Shown here piece by piece: positions 39,385 to 49,484 of a stretch of DNA of 64,000 nucleotides (position 1 is the stretch's first letter; each line of letters opens with the position of its first letter). The translations under genes were made by a program, and so were the position numbers. Location: the NCBI RefSeq assembly GCF_016907675.1, contig NZ_JAFBCJ010000001.1, forward strand, positions 1,984,001 to 2,048,000, written 5' to 3'. The notes beneath the pieces are model-generated. The model was not told where the DNA came from. It saw nothing but the letters and a program-made list of their open reading frames with translations, and made no database searches. This DNA is from Geodermatophilus bullaregiensis (GTDB lineage: Bacteria; Actinomycetota; Actinomycetes; Mycobacteriales; Geodermatophilaceae).

Positions 39385-40341
39385 TCAGTTCACCCCGCCG
39401 TAGCTGTGCAGCCCGGTCGACACCATGTTCACGTACAGCAGGTTGAACACCATGACCGCCAGGCCCACCACGTTGACCCACGCGGCGGGCCGGCCCCGCC
39501 AGCCGGCCGTCGTCCGGGCGTGCAGGTAGGCGGCGTAGACCACCCACGCGATGAACGCCCAGGTCTCCTTGGGGTCCCAGCCCCAGAACCGGCCCCAGGC
39601 GCTCTCGGCCCAGATGGCGCCGGCGATGACGGCGAAGGTCCAGATCGGGAAGCCGAAGACGGCGGTGCGGTGCGCGAGGCGGTCGAGGGTGGCCGCGGAG
39701 GGCAGGTGGGCCACCAGCCCGGAGGCGTCGCCGCCGCGGGCCTCGTACCGCGACCGGACCAGGTACAGGACGCTGGCGATGCCGCTGACGAAGAAGACGC
39801 CGAAGCCGAGGATCGCCGTCGTCACGTGCACGGCCAGCCAGCTCGAGCGCAGCGCGGCCACCAGCGGGCCGGCCTCGGCGTAGAGGAACAGGCCGATCGC
39901 CACCAGGCTGACCACGACCGGGGCGAGGACGAACAGGCCCAGGTGGCGCAGGCCGGGCGAGCGCACCGCCAGCACGAGGAAGGCCACGACGGCGACGAGC
40001 ACGACCGCGGTCGCGAACTCGTACATGTTGCCCCAGGGCAGCCGGTCGGCGGCCAGCCCGCGGGCGACGAGGACGCCGGCGTGGGTGAGCGCCCCCAGCG
40101 CGGTGAGCGCCATGGCCGCCAGACCCCAGCGACGGACCGGCGCGGGCTCGTCGGCACCGGCCGCCGCGGTGTCCGCGGGCGCCGGTCCGGCCGGGGCGCC
40201 GGCCCCCACCAGCTCCCGGGCGCGGGCCGGCCGGCGGCCGAAGGCCAGCTGGGCGCAGAAGGCCACGACGGCCAGGGAGTAGAGGCCGACGCTGACCGAG
40301 AACAGGGTGTCGGACAGGGCGGCCAGCTGGTCAGCGGTCAC
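39385..40341 (-). CDS. ccsB: Cytochrome c biogenesis protein CcsB (haem handling)
   Basis: 318-residue polytopic membrane protein of system II cytochrome c maturation; with ResB it exports haem and attaches it to apocytochromes. The WWD-type haem motif is FWGWDPKETWAFIAWVVYAAYLH, and histidines elsewhere in the core are candidate haem ligands. M. tuberculosis calls this gene ccsA (Rv0529). The GTG at 40341 lies inside the last 11 bp of resB. Confidence 0.94.
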   Translation of the reverse strand: MTADQLAALSDTLFSVSVGLYSLAVVAFCAQLAFGRRPARARELVGAGAPAGPAPADTAAAGADEPAPVRRWGLAAMALTALGALTHAGVLVARGLAADRLPWGNMYEFATAVVLVAVVAFLVLAVRSPGLRHLGLFVLAPVVVSLVAIGLFLYAEAGPLVAALRSSWLAVHVTTAILGFGVFFVSGIASVLYLVRSRYEARGGDASGLVAHLPSAATLDRLAHRTAVFGFPIWTFAVIAGAIWAESAWGRFWGWDPKETWAFIAWVVYAAYLHARTTAGWRGRPAAWVNVVGLAVMVFNLLYVNMVSTGLHSYGGVN

Positions 40342-41980
40342 GCGGGGAGGCCTCCGGGTGCGGTGCGCCTCCGCCGGGGGGCGGGACGCGGGTGGTGGCG
40401 CGGGCCGCCAGGGCCGCCCGCAGGTCGTCGGCGAGGGCCGCGAAGCGTGGTGCGCCGTCGCCGCTGCCGCGCGTCAGGACCCCGACGCCGAGCACGGTAC
40501 CGCCGTCCCCGGAGGGGGCGGTGGCGCGGGCGAAGACGCGCTCCCGGCGCAGCAGGAGCATGCCGAGCAGGCCGGCCAGGACGGCGATCGCGGCGGCGAG
40601 CACCCACACCTGGCCCGGGTCGTGCGAGAACTGGACGGCGGCGAACTCGGCGTGACCGGTGAAGGTGACCGCCGTCCCGTCGGGCAGGGTCATCGACTCC
40701 CCCACCGACAGGTTGGCCGAGCCGACCTCGGTGAGCCGGCCGCGCTCGATCTGCGAGGCGTCGAGGGAGTAGACCGACTGCGGCAGGCCCGAGTCCAGGC
40801 CCAGGTAGCCCTGGTAGGCCACGACCGCGACCTGGGGCGCCAGGGGCCGCGGGTCGATCGAGGTGAGGATGCCGCCCTGCACCAGGCCGGTGGGGGCGAA
40901 GAAGCCCTGCAGCGCCAGCTGGTCCTCGGCGCCGGCGCCCAGGTCGGGCAGCTTGAGGGCGCCCTCGCTGGCCATGGTGCTCTGCTCGGTGGGCAGGAAC
41001 GGCGCGGAGACGTCGTCGAAGCTCGTCCCGTCGGGGAGCGTCACGGTGAACGTCGGGCTGAACCCGTGGCCGGTGACGTAGACGCGGTCGCCGTCGACGC
41101 GCAGCGGGTCGTTGACGCCGATCGTCGTCGGCCGGCCCTCCTCCCCGGGCCCGCCGTAGGTGATGTCGGCGGTGAACGACGAGGCGGTGAGGTCCTCCTC
41201 GTACTCGGCGCGGAAGTCCTCGAGGCCGATGCACACCGGCGAGAGGTCGCCGCCCTCGACCAGCGGGCCGGCGGAGTGGGTGTCGTACTGCTGGAAGGAG
41301 TTGCAGAACCGCTGACCCTCGGTCACCAGGATGCTGCCCTCGTAGCCCCAGAGCTTGCCGCCGGCCAGGGCCAGCAGCAGGGCGACCAGGGCGAGGTGGA
41401 AGACGAGGTTGCCGGCCTCCTTGAGCAGCCCCTTCTCCGCGGAGAGCTCCGCCGAGCCGTCCCGCTCGCGCCGGACGACGCGGTAGCGGCGGACCCGCAG
41501 CTCCTCCTCGACCACGTCGAGCGCGGCCGCGGCGGGCAGCGGGGTCGCGAGCTCGGCGGAGTCGGGCAGCCGCGAGAGCCGGCGCGGCGCGGGCGGCGGC
41601 GGGGTGCGCAGCGCGCGGGCGTGCTCCAGCGCGCGGGGCAGGACGCAGCCGATGAGCGACACGAACAGCAGCAGGTAGACCGCGGCGAACCACGGCGAGC
41701 TGAAGACGTCGAACAGGTAGAGCCGGTCCAGCAGCGGCGCCAGCGTCGGGTGGTCGGCGAAGTACTGGCGGACGTTGGTCTGCGACAGCGAGCGCTGCGG
41801 CAGCAGCGAGCCCGGGATGGCGGCGAGCGCGAGCAGGAACAGCAGGACGATCGCCGTGCGCATCGCGGTGAGCCGGCGCCACTGGCGCAGCAGGAACGCG
41901 GCGGCGCGGCGGAGGGCCGACGGGCGGGCGGGCGGCGGCGGGGGCGCGGCGGCCTCCCGCGGCGGGGCGGTCACCGTCAC
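40331..41980 (-). CDS. resB: Cytochrome c biogenesis protein ResB
   Basis: 549-residue partner of CcsB. Three hydrophobic helices lie in the first half (around MRTAIVLLFLLALAAIPGSL, FAAVYLLLFVSLIGCVLP and LVFHLALVALLLALAG), a large external domain follows, and a last helix (VWVLAAAIAVLAGLLGMLLL) precedes a Pro-rich cytoplasmic end. The GTG at 41980 overlaps the ccdA stop (GTGA); another GTG two codons downstream is possible. Confidence 0.93.
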   Translation of the reverse strand: MTVTAPPREAAAPPPPPARPSALRRAAAFLLRQWRRLTAMRTAIVLLFLLALAAIPGSLLPQRSLSQTNVRQYFADHPTLAPLLDRLYLFDVFSSPWFAAVYLLLFVSLIGCVLPRALEHARALRTPPPPAPRRLSRLPDSAELATPLPAAAALDVVEEELRVRRYRVVRRERDGSAELSAEKGLLKEAGNLVFHLALVALLLALAGGKLWGYEGSILVTEGQRFCNSFQQYDTHSAGPLVEGGDLSPVCIGLEDFRAEYEEDLTASSFTADITYGGPGEEGRPTTIGVNDPLRVDGDRVYVTGHGFSPTFTVTLPDGTSFDDVSAPFLPTEQSTMASEGALKLPDLGAGAEDQLALQGFFAPTGLVQGGILTSIDPRPLAPQVAVVAYQGYLGLDSGLPQSVYSLDASQIERGRLTEVGSANLSVGESMTLPDGTAVTFTGHAEFAAVQFSHDPGQVWVLAAAIAVLAGLLGMLLLRRERVFARATAPSGDGGTVLGVGVLTRGSGDGAPRFAALADDLRAALAARATTRVPPPGGGAPHPEASPRDR

Positions 41981-42822
41981 AGCAGGGACTCCCCCAGACC
42001 GGTGGCGGCCAGCCACGAGCGCAGCCACGACATCATCTCGCCCCACGCGCCGGTGACCAGCAGCAGCCCGACCAGCACGAGGACGGCGCCGCCGAAGCGG
42101 GTGACGCCCTGCGCGTGGCGGCGCAGGAACGCCGTCGCCCCGACCGCCCAGCGGGCGCCGAGGGCGACCAGCACGAACGGCACCCCGAGGCCGAGGCAGT
42201 AGGCGACCGAGAGCAGCGCGCCCCGGCCGGCGGTCGCCTCGGTGTAGGCCAGCGAGTACACCGCCGACAGCGTCGGGCCCAGACACGGCGTCCAGCCCAG
42301 CCCGAAGACCACACCCAGCAGCGGCGCCCCGGCCAGCCCGGCGGCCGGCCGCACGGACAGCCGCCTCGTCCGCTGGAGGAACGGCAGCCGGCCGAGGAAG
42401 CCCAACCCCACGACGATGACGACGACGCCCATGACGCGGGTGATGACGTCGTCGTACTGCACCAGCAGCCGGCCCAGCCCGCCCAGCGCCGTGCCGACGG
42501 CGACGAACACCGCGGTGAAGCCGAGGACGAACAGCAGCGCGCCGAGGACCATGCGCCCGCGGGGCGAGCGCTCGTCGGCGCGCACGGCGGTGGCCGTCGC
42601 GGTCGCGGTGCCGCCGTCGCCGGTGCCGCCGTCCCCCGCGGGGGCGGGCGCCGGCGCGGGGCGGGCGCCGCTGCCGACCAGGCCGGTGACGTAGGACAGG
42701 TAGCCGGGCACCAGCGGCAGCACGCAGGGCGAGGCGAAGCTGACCAGCCCGACCAGGGCGGCGACGGCGGCGGCAACCAGCAGCGGGCCGTCGGTGACCA
42801 GCGCGGCGAACTCAGCGCCCAC
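41977..42822 (-). CDS. ccdA: Thiol-disulfide transporter CcdA
   Basis: 281-residue DsbD/CcdA-type membrane protein that carries reducing equivalents outward to keep apocytochrome cysteines reduced. The paired transmembrane cysteines are in FASPCVLPLVPGYLSYV and GWTPCLGPTLSAVY. A low-complexity Gly/Thr/Ala loop (residues about 55-80) sits between helices. It abuts resA, its likely electron acceptor, with no spacer. Confidence 0.94.
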   Translation of the reverse strand: MGAEFAALVTDGPLLVAAAVAALVGLVSFASPCVLPLVPGYLSYVTGLVGSGARPAPAPAPAGDGGTGDGGTATATATAVRADERSPRGRMVLGALLFVLGFTAVFVAVGTALGGLGRLLVQYDDVITRVMGVVVIVVGLGFLGRLPFLQRTRRLSVRPAAGLAGAPLLGVVFGLGWTPCLGPTLSAVYSLAYTEATAGRGALLSVAYCLGLGVPFVLVALGARWAVGATAFLRRHAQGVTRFGGAVLVLVGLLLVTGAWGEMMSWLRSWLAATGLGESLL

Positions 42823-43398
42823 TCAGCCCTCCCCGAGCAGCAGGTCGAGCACCGCGCGCAGGTCGTCCTGGGCGACCTCGCCGGTGTAGACGGCCGCCAC
42901 CCGGCCGTCCCGGTCGAGCACGATGGTGGACGGGATCGCGGTCGCCGGGTAGTCCCGGAACGCCAGGGCCACCTCGCCGGCGGGGTCGTGGAGCGAGGGG
43001 AACTCGATGCCCTCGCTGGTGACGAACGCCTGGGCGAACTGCTCGTCGGTCTCCTTGACGTTCAGGCCGAGGAAGGCCACGCCCTCGTCGCGGACGTCGG
43101 CGTAGACCTCCTGGAACTGCGGCGTCTCCACCCGGCAGGGCGGGCACCACGAGCCCCAGAAGTTGAGGACGGCGACCTCCCCGGCCAGCTCGGTGGAGGA
43201 GAAACCACCGCCGCCGAGCAGGGTGCCGCCGAACTCCGGCGCCGCGGCCCGCTCGGCCTCGGGGATGACCTCGCCGGCGGGGGTGCCGGCGACGAAGCGG
43301 AACTCGCCGCCGTTGGTGACGTCGACCTGGCCGTCGCCGGTCGAGCAGCCGGTGAGCAGGGCGAGTGCCGCGGACGCGGCGAGGAGGGTCCGCCTCAT
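42823..43398 (-). CDS. resA: ResA/TlpA-type thioredoxin lipoprotein
   Basis: 191 residues. The N-terminus [15 protein letters not shown] ends in the lipobox LTGC, so the protein should be membrane-anchored on the outside. The thioredoxin active site is NFWGSWCPPCRVE (CPPC), and the cis-Pro region is ATAIPSTIVLD. It should reduce the CxxCH motif of apocytochrome c, using electrons from CcdA. The ATG at 43398 overlaps the upstream stop (ATGA). Confidence 0.92.
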   Translation of the reverse strand: MRRTLLAASAALALLTGCSTGDGQVDVTNGGEFRFVAGTPAGEVIPEAERAAAPEFGGTLLGGGGFSSTELAGEVAVLNFWGSWCPPCRVETPQFQEVYADVRDEGVAFLGLNVKETDEQFAQAFVTSEGIEFPSLHDPAGEVALAFRDYPATAIPSTIVLDRDGRVAAVYTGEVAQDDLRAVLDLLLGEG

Positions 43399-44027
43399 GC
43401 GCCGGGCACCGCGTCGGGGTCGGTGGCCCCGGCCGGCTCGGCGTAGGAGACGCCGGCGACGCGGTCGCCCTCGTAGGTCACCGAGGTGACGCTGGCCAGC
43501 CCGCACTGCCGGCGCCGTGGGTCGTGGGCGTAGCGGCGGCCCTCCAGGTGCAGCCGCAGCGTCCAGATGGGCAGCTGGTGGCTGACGCAGACCGCGGCGC
43601 TGCCGCGGGCGGCGTCGCGGGCGGCCTCGACGGCGGCCAGCATCCGCGCCGCGATCTCCACGTAGGGCTCGCCCCACGAGGGCCGCACCGGGTTGCGCAG
43701 CTTCCACCAGTGCTGGGGCCGGCGGAACGCACCGTGGCCGACCGCGAGCCCCTCGAAGGCGTTGCCGGCCTCGAGCAGCCGCTCGTCCAGGGTCACCGGC
43801 AGGTCGAGCCGCTCGGCGATCGGGGCGGCGGTCTGCTGCGCCCGCTCGAGCGGGCTGGCGACCAGGTGGGTGACGCCGCGACCGCTGAACCACTCCGCCG
43901 CCGTCCGGGCCATCTGCTCGCCGGCGGTGGACAGCCGGTAGCCCGGCAGCCGGCCGTAGAGCACGCCCTCGGGGTTGTGCACCTCCCCGTGCCGGAGCAG
44001 GTGGACGACGGTCGTCCGGTCGCTCAC
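43395..44027 (-). CDS. Histidine phosphatase family protein
   Basis: 210-residue phosphoglycerate-mutase-like phosphatase. The phosphohistidine motif is [19 protein letters not shown], and the second His is in [13 protein letters not shown]. The substrate is unknown. Its place between hemL and resA matches Rv0525 of M. tuberculosis, so the position is conserved, but no role in haem or cytochrome maturation is established. The GTG at 44027 overlaps the hemL stop. Confidence 0.9.
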   Translation of the reverse strand: MSDRTTVVHLLRHGEVHNPEGVLYGRLPGYRLSTAGEQMARTAAEWFSGRGVTHLVASPLERAQQTAAPIAERLDLPVTLDERLLEAGNAFEGLAVGHGAFRRPQHWWKLRNPVRPSWGEPYVEIAARMLAAVEAARDAARGSAAVCVSHQLPIWTLRLHLEGRRYAHDPRRRQCGLASVTSVTYEGDRVAGVSYAEPAGATDPDAVPGA

Positions 44028-45406
44028 GGAGAGAGCTCCTGGGCGTCCTTGGCGACCTCGGCGGGCGGCGCGTCGGCCGGGTCGGCGGCCGCGGCGGCGC
44101 GGGCGGCGGCGGGCAGCGCGCCGAGCACCCGCTCCACGGCCTCGTCCCCGAGGGCGGCGCTGACGAACCACGACTCGTAGGCCGACGGCGGCAGGTACAC
44201 GCCGCGGGCGAGCATCTCGTGGAAGAAGGCGGTGAACGCGGCGGTGTCCTGGGTGCGGGCGTCGGCGAAGTCGCGCACCTGGCGCTCGTCGGGCACGAAG
44301 AACACCGAGAACATCGACCCGGCCTGCTGCACGCGGTGCGGGACGCCGGCGGCGAACAGCGCCGCGCTGGTCGCGCCGCGCAGGACCGCGGCCACCTCGT
44401 CGCAGCGGGCGTAGACCTCCTCCGTGCAGTGCCGCAGCGTGGTGAGCCCGGCGGCGACGGCGACCGGGTTCCCCGACAGCGTGCCGGCCTGGTACACCGG
44501 CCCGGTCGGGGCGAGGTGGTCCATGAGGTCGGCGCGGCCGCCGAAGGCCGCGGCCGGCAGCCCGCCGCCCATGACCTTGCCGAAGGTGAACAGGTCGGCG
44601 TCGACGGGGTCCAGGCCGTACCAGCCCGAGCGCGACACCCGGAAGCCGGTCATGACCTCGTCGAGCAGCAGCAGCGCGCCGTGCGCCGCGGTGATCCGGC
44701 GCAGCTCGCCGTTGAAGCCGTGCAGCGGCGGGACGACGCCCATGTTGCCGGGCGCGGCCTCGCTGACCACGACGGCGATCTGGTCCCCGCGCTCGGCGAA
44801 GACCTGCTCGAGCGCGGCGACGTCGTTGTAGGGCAGCACGATCGTGTCGGCGGCGGCGCCGGTGGTGACGCCGGGGGTGTCGGGCAGGCCCAGCGTGGCG
44901 ACGCCGGAACCGGCCGCGGCGAGCAGCGCGTCGACGTGGCCGTGGTAGCAGCCGGCGAACTTGACCACGAGCGGGCGGCCGGTGGCGCCGCGGGCCAGCC
45001 GCACCGCCGAGAGGACCGCCTCGGTGCCGGAGTTGACCAGCCGCACCCGCTGCACCGGCGGCACCCGGCCGATGATCTCCTCGGCCAGCTCGAGCTCGGC
45101 CTCGGTGGGCGCCCCGAACGACAGCCCGCGGCGGGCGGCGGCGGTCACCGCCTCGACGACGGCCGGGTGGGCGTGGCCGAGGATCATCGGCCCCCACGAG
45201 GCGACGAGGTCCACGTAGCGGCGGCCGTCGGCGTCGGTGAGCCACGGGCCCTGGGCCTGCGCCATGAAGCGCGGCGTGCCGCCCACGGCGCGGAACGCCC
45301 GCACCGGGGAGTTCACGCCCCCGGGGGTGACCTGCTGCCCGCGGGCGAACAGGTCGGCCGAGACGGGCGCTGCGTAGTCGTACCGGGCGGTGTCCAGCGA
45401 GGTCAC
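44024..45406 (-). CDS. hemL: Glutamate-1-semialdehyde 2,1-aminomutase
   Basis: 460-residue PLP enzyme producing 5-aminolevulinate in the C5 pathway. PLP Lys lies in [19 protein letters not shown]; other signatures are [39 protein letters not shown] and [14 protein letters not shown]. The roughly 25 C-terminal residues are an Ala/Glu extension. The GTG at 45406 overlaps the upstream gene's stop. Together with HemA it provides the precursor for haem used by the downstream cytochrome genes. Confidence 0.96.
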   Translation of the reverse strand: MTSLDTARYDYAAPVSADLFARGQQVTPGGVNSPVRAFRAVGGTPRFMAQAQGPWLTDADGRRYVDLVASWGPMILGHAHPAVVEAVTAAARRGLSFGAPTEAELELAEEIIGRVPPVQRVRLVNSGTEAVLSAVRLARGATGRPLVVKFAGCYHGHVDALLAAAGSGVATLGLPDTPGVTTGAAADTIVLPYNDVAALEQVFAERGDQIAVVVSEAAPGNMGVVPPLHGFNGELRRITAAHGALLLLDEVMTGFRVSRSGWYGLDPVDADLFTFGKVMGGGLPAAAFGGRADLMDHLAPTGPVYQAGTLSGNPVAVAAGLTTLRHCTEEVYARCDEVAAVLRGATSAALFAAGVPHRVQQAGSMFSVFFVPDERQVRDFADARTQDTAAFTAFFHEMLARGVYLPPSAYESWFVSAALGDEAVERVLGALPAAARAAAAADPADAPPAEVAKDAQELSP

Positions 45407-45933
45407 CGCCCCAGTGTCCCCCTCGTCCCGGGACGGCTGCCGGGGGTGTCCGGGTCGGCGGGCTGTGACGTCCGGCTCCCCGGCACCGAGGCGAGCAGGG
45501 CGCTGCCCAGCGCGGCGGGGTCCCGGGTGGGGACGAGCACGGTGCGCCCGTCGGCCAGCCGCAGGGGCAGCCCGGCCCGGCCGCGCGGCACCGACCAGCC
45601 GCCGCCGAGCACCGGGGCGCCGGCGTCCACGCCCGCGGTGCCGGCGCGGACGGCGCGCAGGTGGGCGGCGTCGACGTCGGCCAGCGGCACCCGCTCGTGG
45701 CCCACCGACAGCGTGCCGTCGGGGCCGCGCGGGTCCACCCGCACGGTCCACGCGCGGCGCGCGGTCCAGCAGACGGACGCCACGACACCGAGCACGGCGA
45801 CGACGGCCGACGTCCACACCACCGGCGGCACGTCCGGGCCGGGCGCCAGCACGTCCAGGACGACGAAGAGCCCGAGGACCCCGGCGGCCAGCCACAGCGG
45901 CCGCCAGGAGCCCCCGGGCTCGACGTAGGACAT
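45403..45933 (-). CDS. Two-helix membrane protein between hemB and hemL (DUF3093-like)
   Basis: 176 residues. Two helices ([19 protein letters not shown] and [19 protein letters not shown]) are followed by a soluble part with [17 protein letters not shown] and [24 protein letters not shown], which recalls DUF3093 proteins. M. tuberculosis has a conserved membrane protein (Rv0513) at this spot, after hemB. Both ends overlap neighbours (TGATG with hemB, GTGA with hemL), so it is made with the haem enzymes; function unknown. The family name is tentative. Confidence 0.75.
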   Translation of the reverse strand: MSYVEPGGSWRPLWLAAGVLGLFVVLDVLAPGPDVPPVVWTSAVVAVLGVVASVCWTARRAWTVRVDPRGPDGTLSVGHERVPLADVDAAHLRAVRAGTAGVDAGAPVLGGGWSVPRGRAGLPLRLADGRTVLVPTRDPAALGSALLASVPGSRTSQPADPDTPGSRPGTRGTLGR

Positions 45934-46931
45934 CAGCGCAGCAGGCGCGCGGCCTCGACCGCCCAGTAGGTCAGGACCTGGCCCGCGCCCGCGCGGCGGA
46001 TGGCGGTGAGCGTCTCCAGGATGGCCCGCTCCCGGTCGATCCAGCCGTTGGCCGCGGCTGCCTCGACCATCGCGTACTCGCCGCTGACCTGGTAGGCGCT
46101 GACCGGGACGTCGACGGCGTCGGCGACCCGGGTGACGATGTCGAGGTAGGGCAGCGCCGGCTTGACCATGACCGCGTCGGCGCCCTCGGCGAGGTCCTGG
46201 GCCACCTCGCGCAGCGCCTCGTCGGCGTTGGGCGGGTCCATCTGGTAGGTCGAGCGGTCGCCGAACCGGGGCGCGCCCTCGGCCGCCTCGCGGAAGGGCC
46301 CGTAGAAGCCCGAGGCGTACTTCGCGGCGTAGGCCAGGATCGGCGTCTCGGTGTGGGCCGCGCCGTCCAGCGCCCGGCGGATGGCCGCCACCTGCCCGTC
46401 CATCATCCCGCTGGGGGCGATGACGTGGGCACCGGCCTGCGCCTGCGCGATCGCCACCGACGCGTACCGGTCGAGCGTGGGGTCGTTGTCGACGACGCCG
46501 GCCGGGGTGACCAGCCCGCAGTGCCCGTGGTCGGTGTACTCGCACAGGCAGAGGTCGGCCATGAGCACCAGCTCGTCGCCGAGGTCGGCCCGCAGCTCGC
46601 GCAGCGCGACGTTGACGATCCCGTCGGCGGCGTCGGCCTGCGAGCCGACCGCGTCCTTCTCCGCGGGGATGCCGAAGAGGACCAGCCCGCCGATGCCGGC
46701 CTCGGCCGCCTCGTGCGCGGCCTTCCGCAGGGAGTCGACCGTGTGCTGGACGACGCCGGGCATCGAGCCGATGGCGACCGGCTCGGCGATGCCCTCCTTG
46801 ACGAACACCGGCAGCACCAGGTCGGCCGGGGCCACCCGGGTCTGGGCGGTCAGCCGGCGCAGCGCGGGCGTCGACCGCAGCCGGCGCCCGCGCGCGAAGC
46901 CCGGGCTCGACCCGCCCTGCGCCGCGGTCAC
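45933..46931 (-). CDS. hemB: Porphobilinogen synthase
   Basis: 332-residue enzyme condensing two 5-aminolevulinates. The metal-site cysteines lie in [16 protein letters not shown] (a zinc-type set), and the Schiff-base lysines in [17 protein letters not shown] and [14 protein letters not shown]. The length is standard. The GTG at 46931 overlaps the hemD stop (GTGA). Confidence 0.96.
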   Translation of the reverse strand: MTAAQGGSSPGFARGRRLRSTPALRRLTAQTRVAPADLVLPVFVKEGIAEPVAIGSMPGVVQHTVDSLRKAAHEAAEAGIGGLVLFGIPAEKDAVGSQADAADGIVNVALRELRADLGDELVLMADLCLCEYTDHGHCGLVTPAGVVDNDPTLDRYASVAIAQAQAGAHVIAPSGMMDGQVAAIRRALDGAAHTETPILAYAAKYASGFYGPFREAAEGAPRFGDRSTYQMDPPNADEALREVAQDLAEGADAVMVKPALPYLDIVTRVADAVDVPVSAYQVSGEYAMVEAAAANGWIDRERAILETLTAIRRAGAGQVLTYWAVEAARLLR

Positions 46932-48457
46932 TCCCCGGCCTCCGCCCGCTTGGCCTCGGCGTGCTCGGCCAGCGCGTCGACCAGCGGGCCGACGGCGGCG
47001 GTCCCGGGCTGGACGTCGACCCGCAGGCCGAACTCCTGCGCGGTGGCCGCGGTGGCCGGGCCGATCACGGCGACGACGGTCTTGGCGTGTGGCTTGCCGG
47101 CGATGCCGACCAGGTTGCGCACGGTGCTCGAGGAGGTGAAGCACACCGCGTCGAAGCCGCCGCCCTTGATCGCCTCGCGGACCGGCGCCGGCGGCGGGGC
47201 GGCCCGGACGGTCCGGTAGGCGGTCACGTCGTCGATCTCCCAGCCGCGCTCCTGCAGGCCCGCGGCGAGGGTCTCGGTGGCGATGTCGGCGCGCGGCAGC
47301 AGCACCCGGTTGATCGGGTCGAGGACGTCGTCGTACTCGGGGAAGTCGGCCAGCAGGCCCTCGCTCGACTGCGCCCCGGTGGGCACCAGCTCCGGCACGA
47401 TGCCGAAGGCGCGCACCGACTCGGCGGTCTGCTCGCCCACGCAGGCGACCTTGACGCCGGCGAAGGCGCGGGCGTCGAGGCCCAGCTCGGTGAACTTCTC
47501 CCGGACGGCCTTCACGGCGTTGGCCGAGGTGAACACGATCCAGCCGTAGCGGCCGGTGACCAGGCCCTTGATCGCCCGGTCCATCTGGGCGGCGCTGCGC
47601 GGCGGCTCGACGGCGATGGTCGGCACCTCGACCGGCACCGCGCCGTAGGCCCGCAGCCGGTCGCTCATCTCGCCGGCCTGGTCCTTGGTGCGCGGCACGA
47701 GCACCCGCCAGCCGAACAGCGGCCGGCTCTCCCACCAGGAGAGCTTGCCGCGCTTGTCGACGACCGGGCCCACGGTGGCCACGACCGGGCCGGTGAGCGG
47801 GTCGAGCCCGGCGGTCTTCTCCGCGACGGCCGACAGCTTCGCGACGACGCTCCGCTGGCCGGTGCCCGAGCCGCCGCTGGTGACGACGACGGGGGTGCTG
47901 CCGGACAGGCCGCCCTCCACCAGCCGCGCGGCGGCGTCGGGCAGCTCCTCGACCGCGCCCTGCAGCACGACCGGGGCGCCCAGCGTGCTCGCCGCACCGG
48001 CCAGGGCCGGCAGGTCGACGTCGCCGGCGCGCAGGTCGGCGGTCAGCGAGGTGCCGCCGAGCGCGACACCGGCGTAGGCCGGGACGGCGGTCGAGGGGGC
48101 GACGCCGGGGACGACGTCGAAGGGGATGGAGGTGCGGCCGACGGCGAGCACCTCCTTGACCACGGCGTCGGAGGTGAACGGGTCGCCGGCGACCAGCCGG
48201 ACGACGACCTCGCCGCTCTTCGCCGCGGCGACGGCGCCCTTGGCGACCTCGGCCGGCTCGCCGCTGACGGCGGTGGGCTCGAGACCGGGGCGGCTCTCGC
48301 GGACGGCGTCGGTGACGGCGACGGGCACGTCGGGGTCGACCTGCACCACCGTGGCCTCGGCCAGCGCGGCCGTGGCCCGGGCGGTCAGCATGCCGGGGTC
48401 GCCGGGGCCGGCGCCGACGAAGACGACGCGGCCTGGGGTCTTGCGGAAGCGCGTCAT
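46928..48457 (-). CDS. hemD: Fused uroporphyrinogen-III methylase-like / uroporphyrinogen-III synthase
   Basis: 509-residue two-domain protein. The N-terminal half (1-240) is a SUMT/CobA fold (VVFVGAGPGDPGMLTARATA), and the C-terminal half (about 250-500) is uroporphyrinogen-III synthase (GWRVLVPRTKDQAGEMSDRL and VCFTSSSTVRNLVGIAGKPH). The SUMT half is degenerate: where active enzymes have RLKGGDPFVFGRGGEE this reads RLVAGDPFTSDAVVKE. M. tuberculosis HemD (Rv0511) shows the same. So cyclisation is expected, methylation is doubtful. AGGAG lies 6 nt before the ATG. Confidence 0.93.
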   Translation of the reverse strand: MTRFRKTPGRVVFVGAGPGDPGMLTARATAALAEATVVQVDPDVPVAVTDAVRESRPGLEPTAVSGEPAEVAKGAVAAAKSGEVVVRLVAGDPFTSDAVVKEVLAVGRTSIPFDVVPGVAPSTAVPAYAGVALGGTSLTADLRAGDVDLPALAGAASTLGAPVVLQGAVEELPDAAARLVEGGLSGSTPVVVTSGGSGTGQRSVVAKLSAVAEKTAGLDPLTGPVVATVGPVVDKRGKLSWWESRPLFGWRVLVPRTKDQAGEMSDRLRAYGAVPVEVPTIAVEPPRSAAQMDRAIKGLVTGRYGWIVFTSANAVKAVREKFTELGLDARAFAGVKVACVGEQTAESVRAFGIVPELVPTGAQSSEGLLADFPEYDDVLDPINRVLLPRADIATETLAAGLQERGWEIDDVTAYRTVRAAPPPAPVREAIKGGGFDAVCFTSSSTVRNLVGIAGKPHAKTVVAVIGPATAATAQEFGLRVDVQPGTAAVGPLVDALAEHAEAKRAEAGE

Positions 48458-48548
48458 CGCGTGCTCCTGGTCCTTGTTGGTGTCGTGGCCCTCGGGAGGG
48501 CGTGTGCGGGGTCTGGGAGAGCCGGGGCGGGCTGCCCGGCGGGAGGTG

Positions 48549-49484
48549 TCACCGGGACGCCGCCACGAGCTCGGCGGCGCCGCGGTCGAGCAGCTCGGCG
48601 GCCAGGGCGCGGCCCAGCCGCTCGGCGTGGGCGACCGGGCCGGTGGCCGAGTCGCGGACGCCGTCGCTGCCGTCGAGTGCGGTGACGGAGGCGCGCAGGT
48701 ACAGCTCGGGCCCGTCGTCGCCCTCGGCCAGCTCGGCGTAGGCGGCGACCGGCGCGCTGCACCCGGCCTCCAGCGCGGCCAGCGTGGCGCGCTCGGCGAG
48801 CACGCAGGCGCGGGCGGCGGCGTCGTCGAGGGCGGCGAGCAGCTCGCGGGTGCGCTCGTCGCCGGCCCGGCACTCGACGGCCAGCGCGCCCTGCGCGGGG
48901 GCGGGCAGCACCTGCAGCGGGTCGAGGGTCTCGGTGACCGCGTCGAGCCGGCCGAGACGGGCGAGGCCGGCACGGGCGAGCACGACGGCGTCCAGGTCAC
49001 CCGGGACGACGCGCGCCATGCGGGTGTCGACGTTGCCGCGGATCGGCACGACCTCCAGGCCGAGGCCCAGCGCGCGGAGCTGGGCGACCCGGCGGGGCGC
49101 GCCGGTGCCCACGCGGGCGCCGGCGGGCAGCTCGCCCAGGGTCAGCCCGTCGCGGGCGACGAGGGCGTCGCGGGGGTCCTCCCGCGGCGGGACGGCGGCC
49201 AGCACCAGGCCCGGCTCGGGGGCCGTGGGCAGGTCCTTGTAGCTGTGCACGGCGACGTCGACGGTGCCCTCGAGCAGCGCGTGGCGGATCGCGGTGACGA
49301 AGACGCCGGTGCCGCCGAGCTGGGCGATGGCCGCGGCCGAGCGGTCACCCTCGGTGCTGATGTGCACCAGCTCGACCGGCACGCCGCTGGCCGCGGTGAT
49401 CGCGTCGGCGACCGTCCGCGACTGGGTGTGGGCCAGCCGGCTGGCACGCGTGCCCAGCCGCAGCGTGCCCGTGGTGACCGTCAC
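48549..49484 (-). CDS. hemC: Hydroxymethylbilane synthase (porphobilinogen deaminase)
   Basis: 311-residue enzyme polymerising four porphobilinogens. The dipyrromethane-cofactor Cys is in [16 protein letters not shown], substrate-binding basic residues in [20 protein letters not shown], and the catalytic Asp region in [11 protein letters not shown]. The GTG start at 49484 overlaps the hemA stop. A 91-bp spacer separates it from hemD, the largest internal gap in this run. Confidence 0.96.
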   Translation of the reverse strand: MTVTTGTLRLGTRASRLAHTQSRTVADAITAASGVPVELVHISTEGDRSAAAIAQLGGTGVFVTAIRHALLEGTVDVAVHSYKDLPTAPEPGLVLAAVPPREDPRDALVARDGLTLGELPAGARVGTGAPRRVAQLRALGLGLEVVPIRGNVDTRMARVVPGDLDAVVLARAGLARLGRLDAVTETLDPLQVLPAPAQGALAVECRAGDERTRELLAALDDAAARACVLAERATLAALEAGCSAPVAAYAELAEGDDGPELYLRASVTALDGSDGVRDSATGPVAHAERLGRALAAELLDRGAAELVAASR

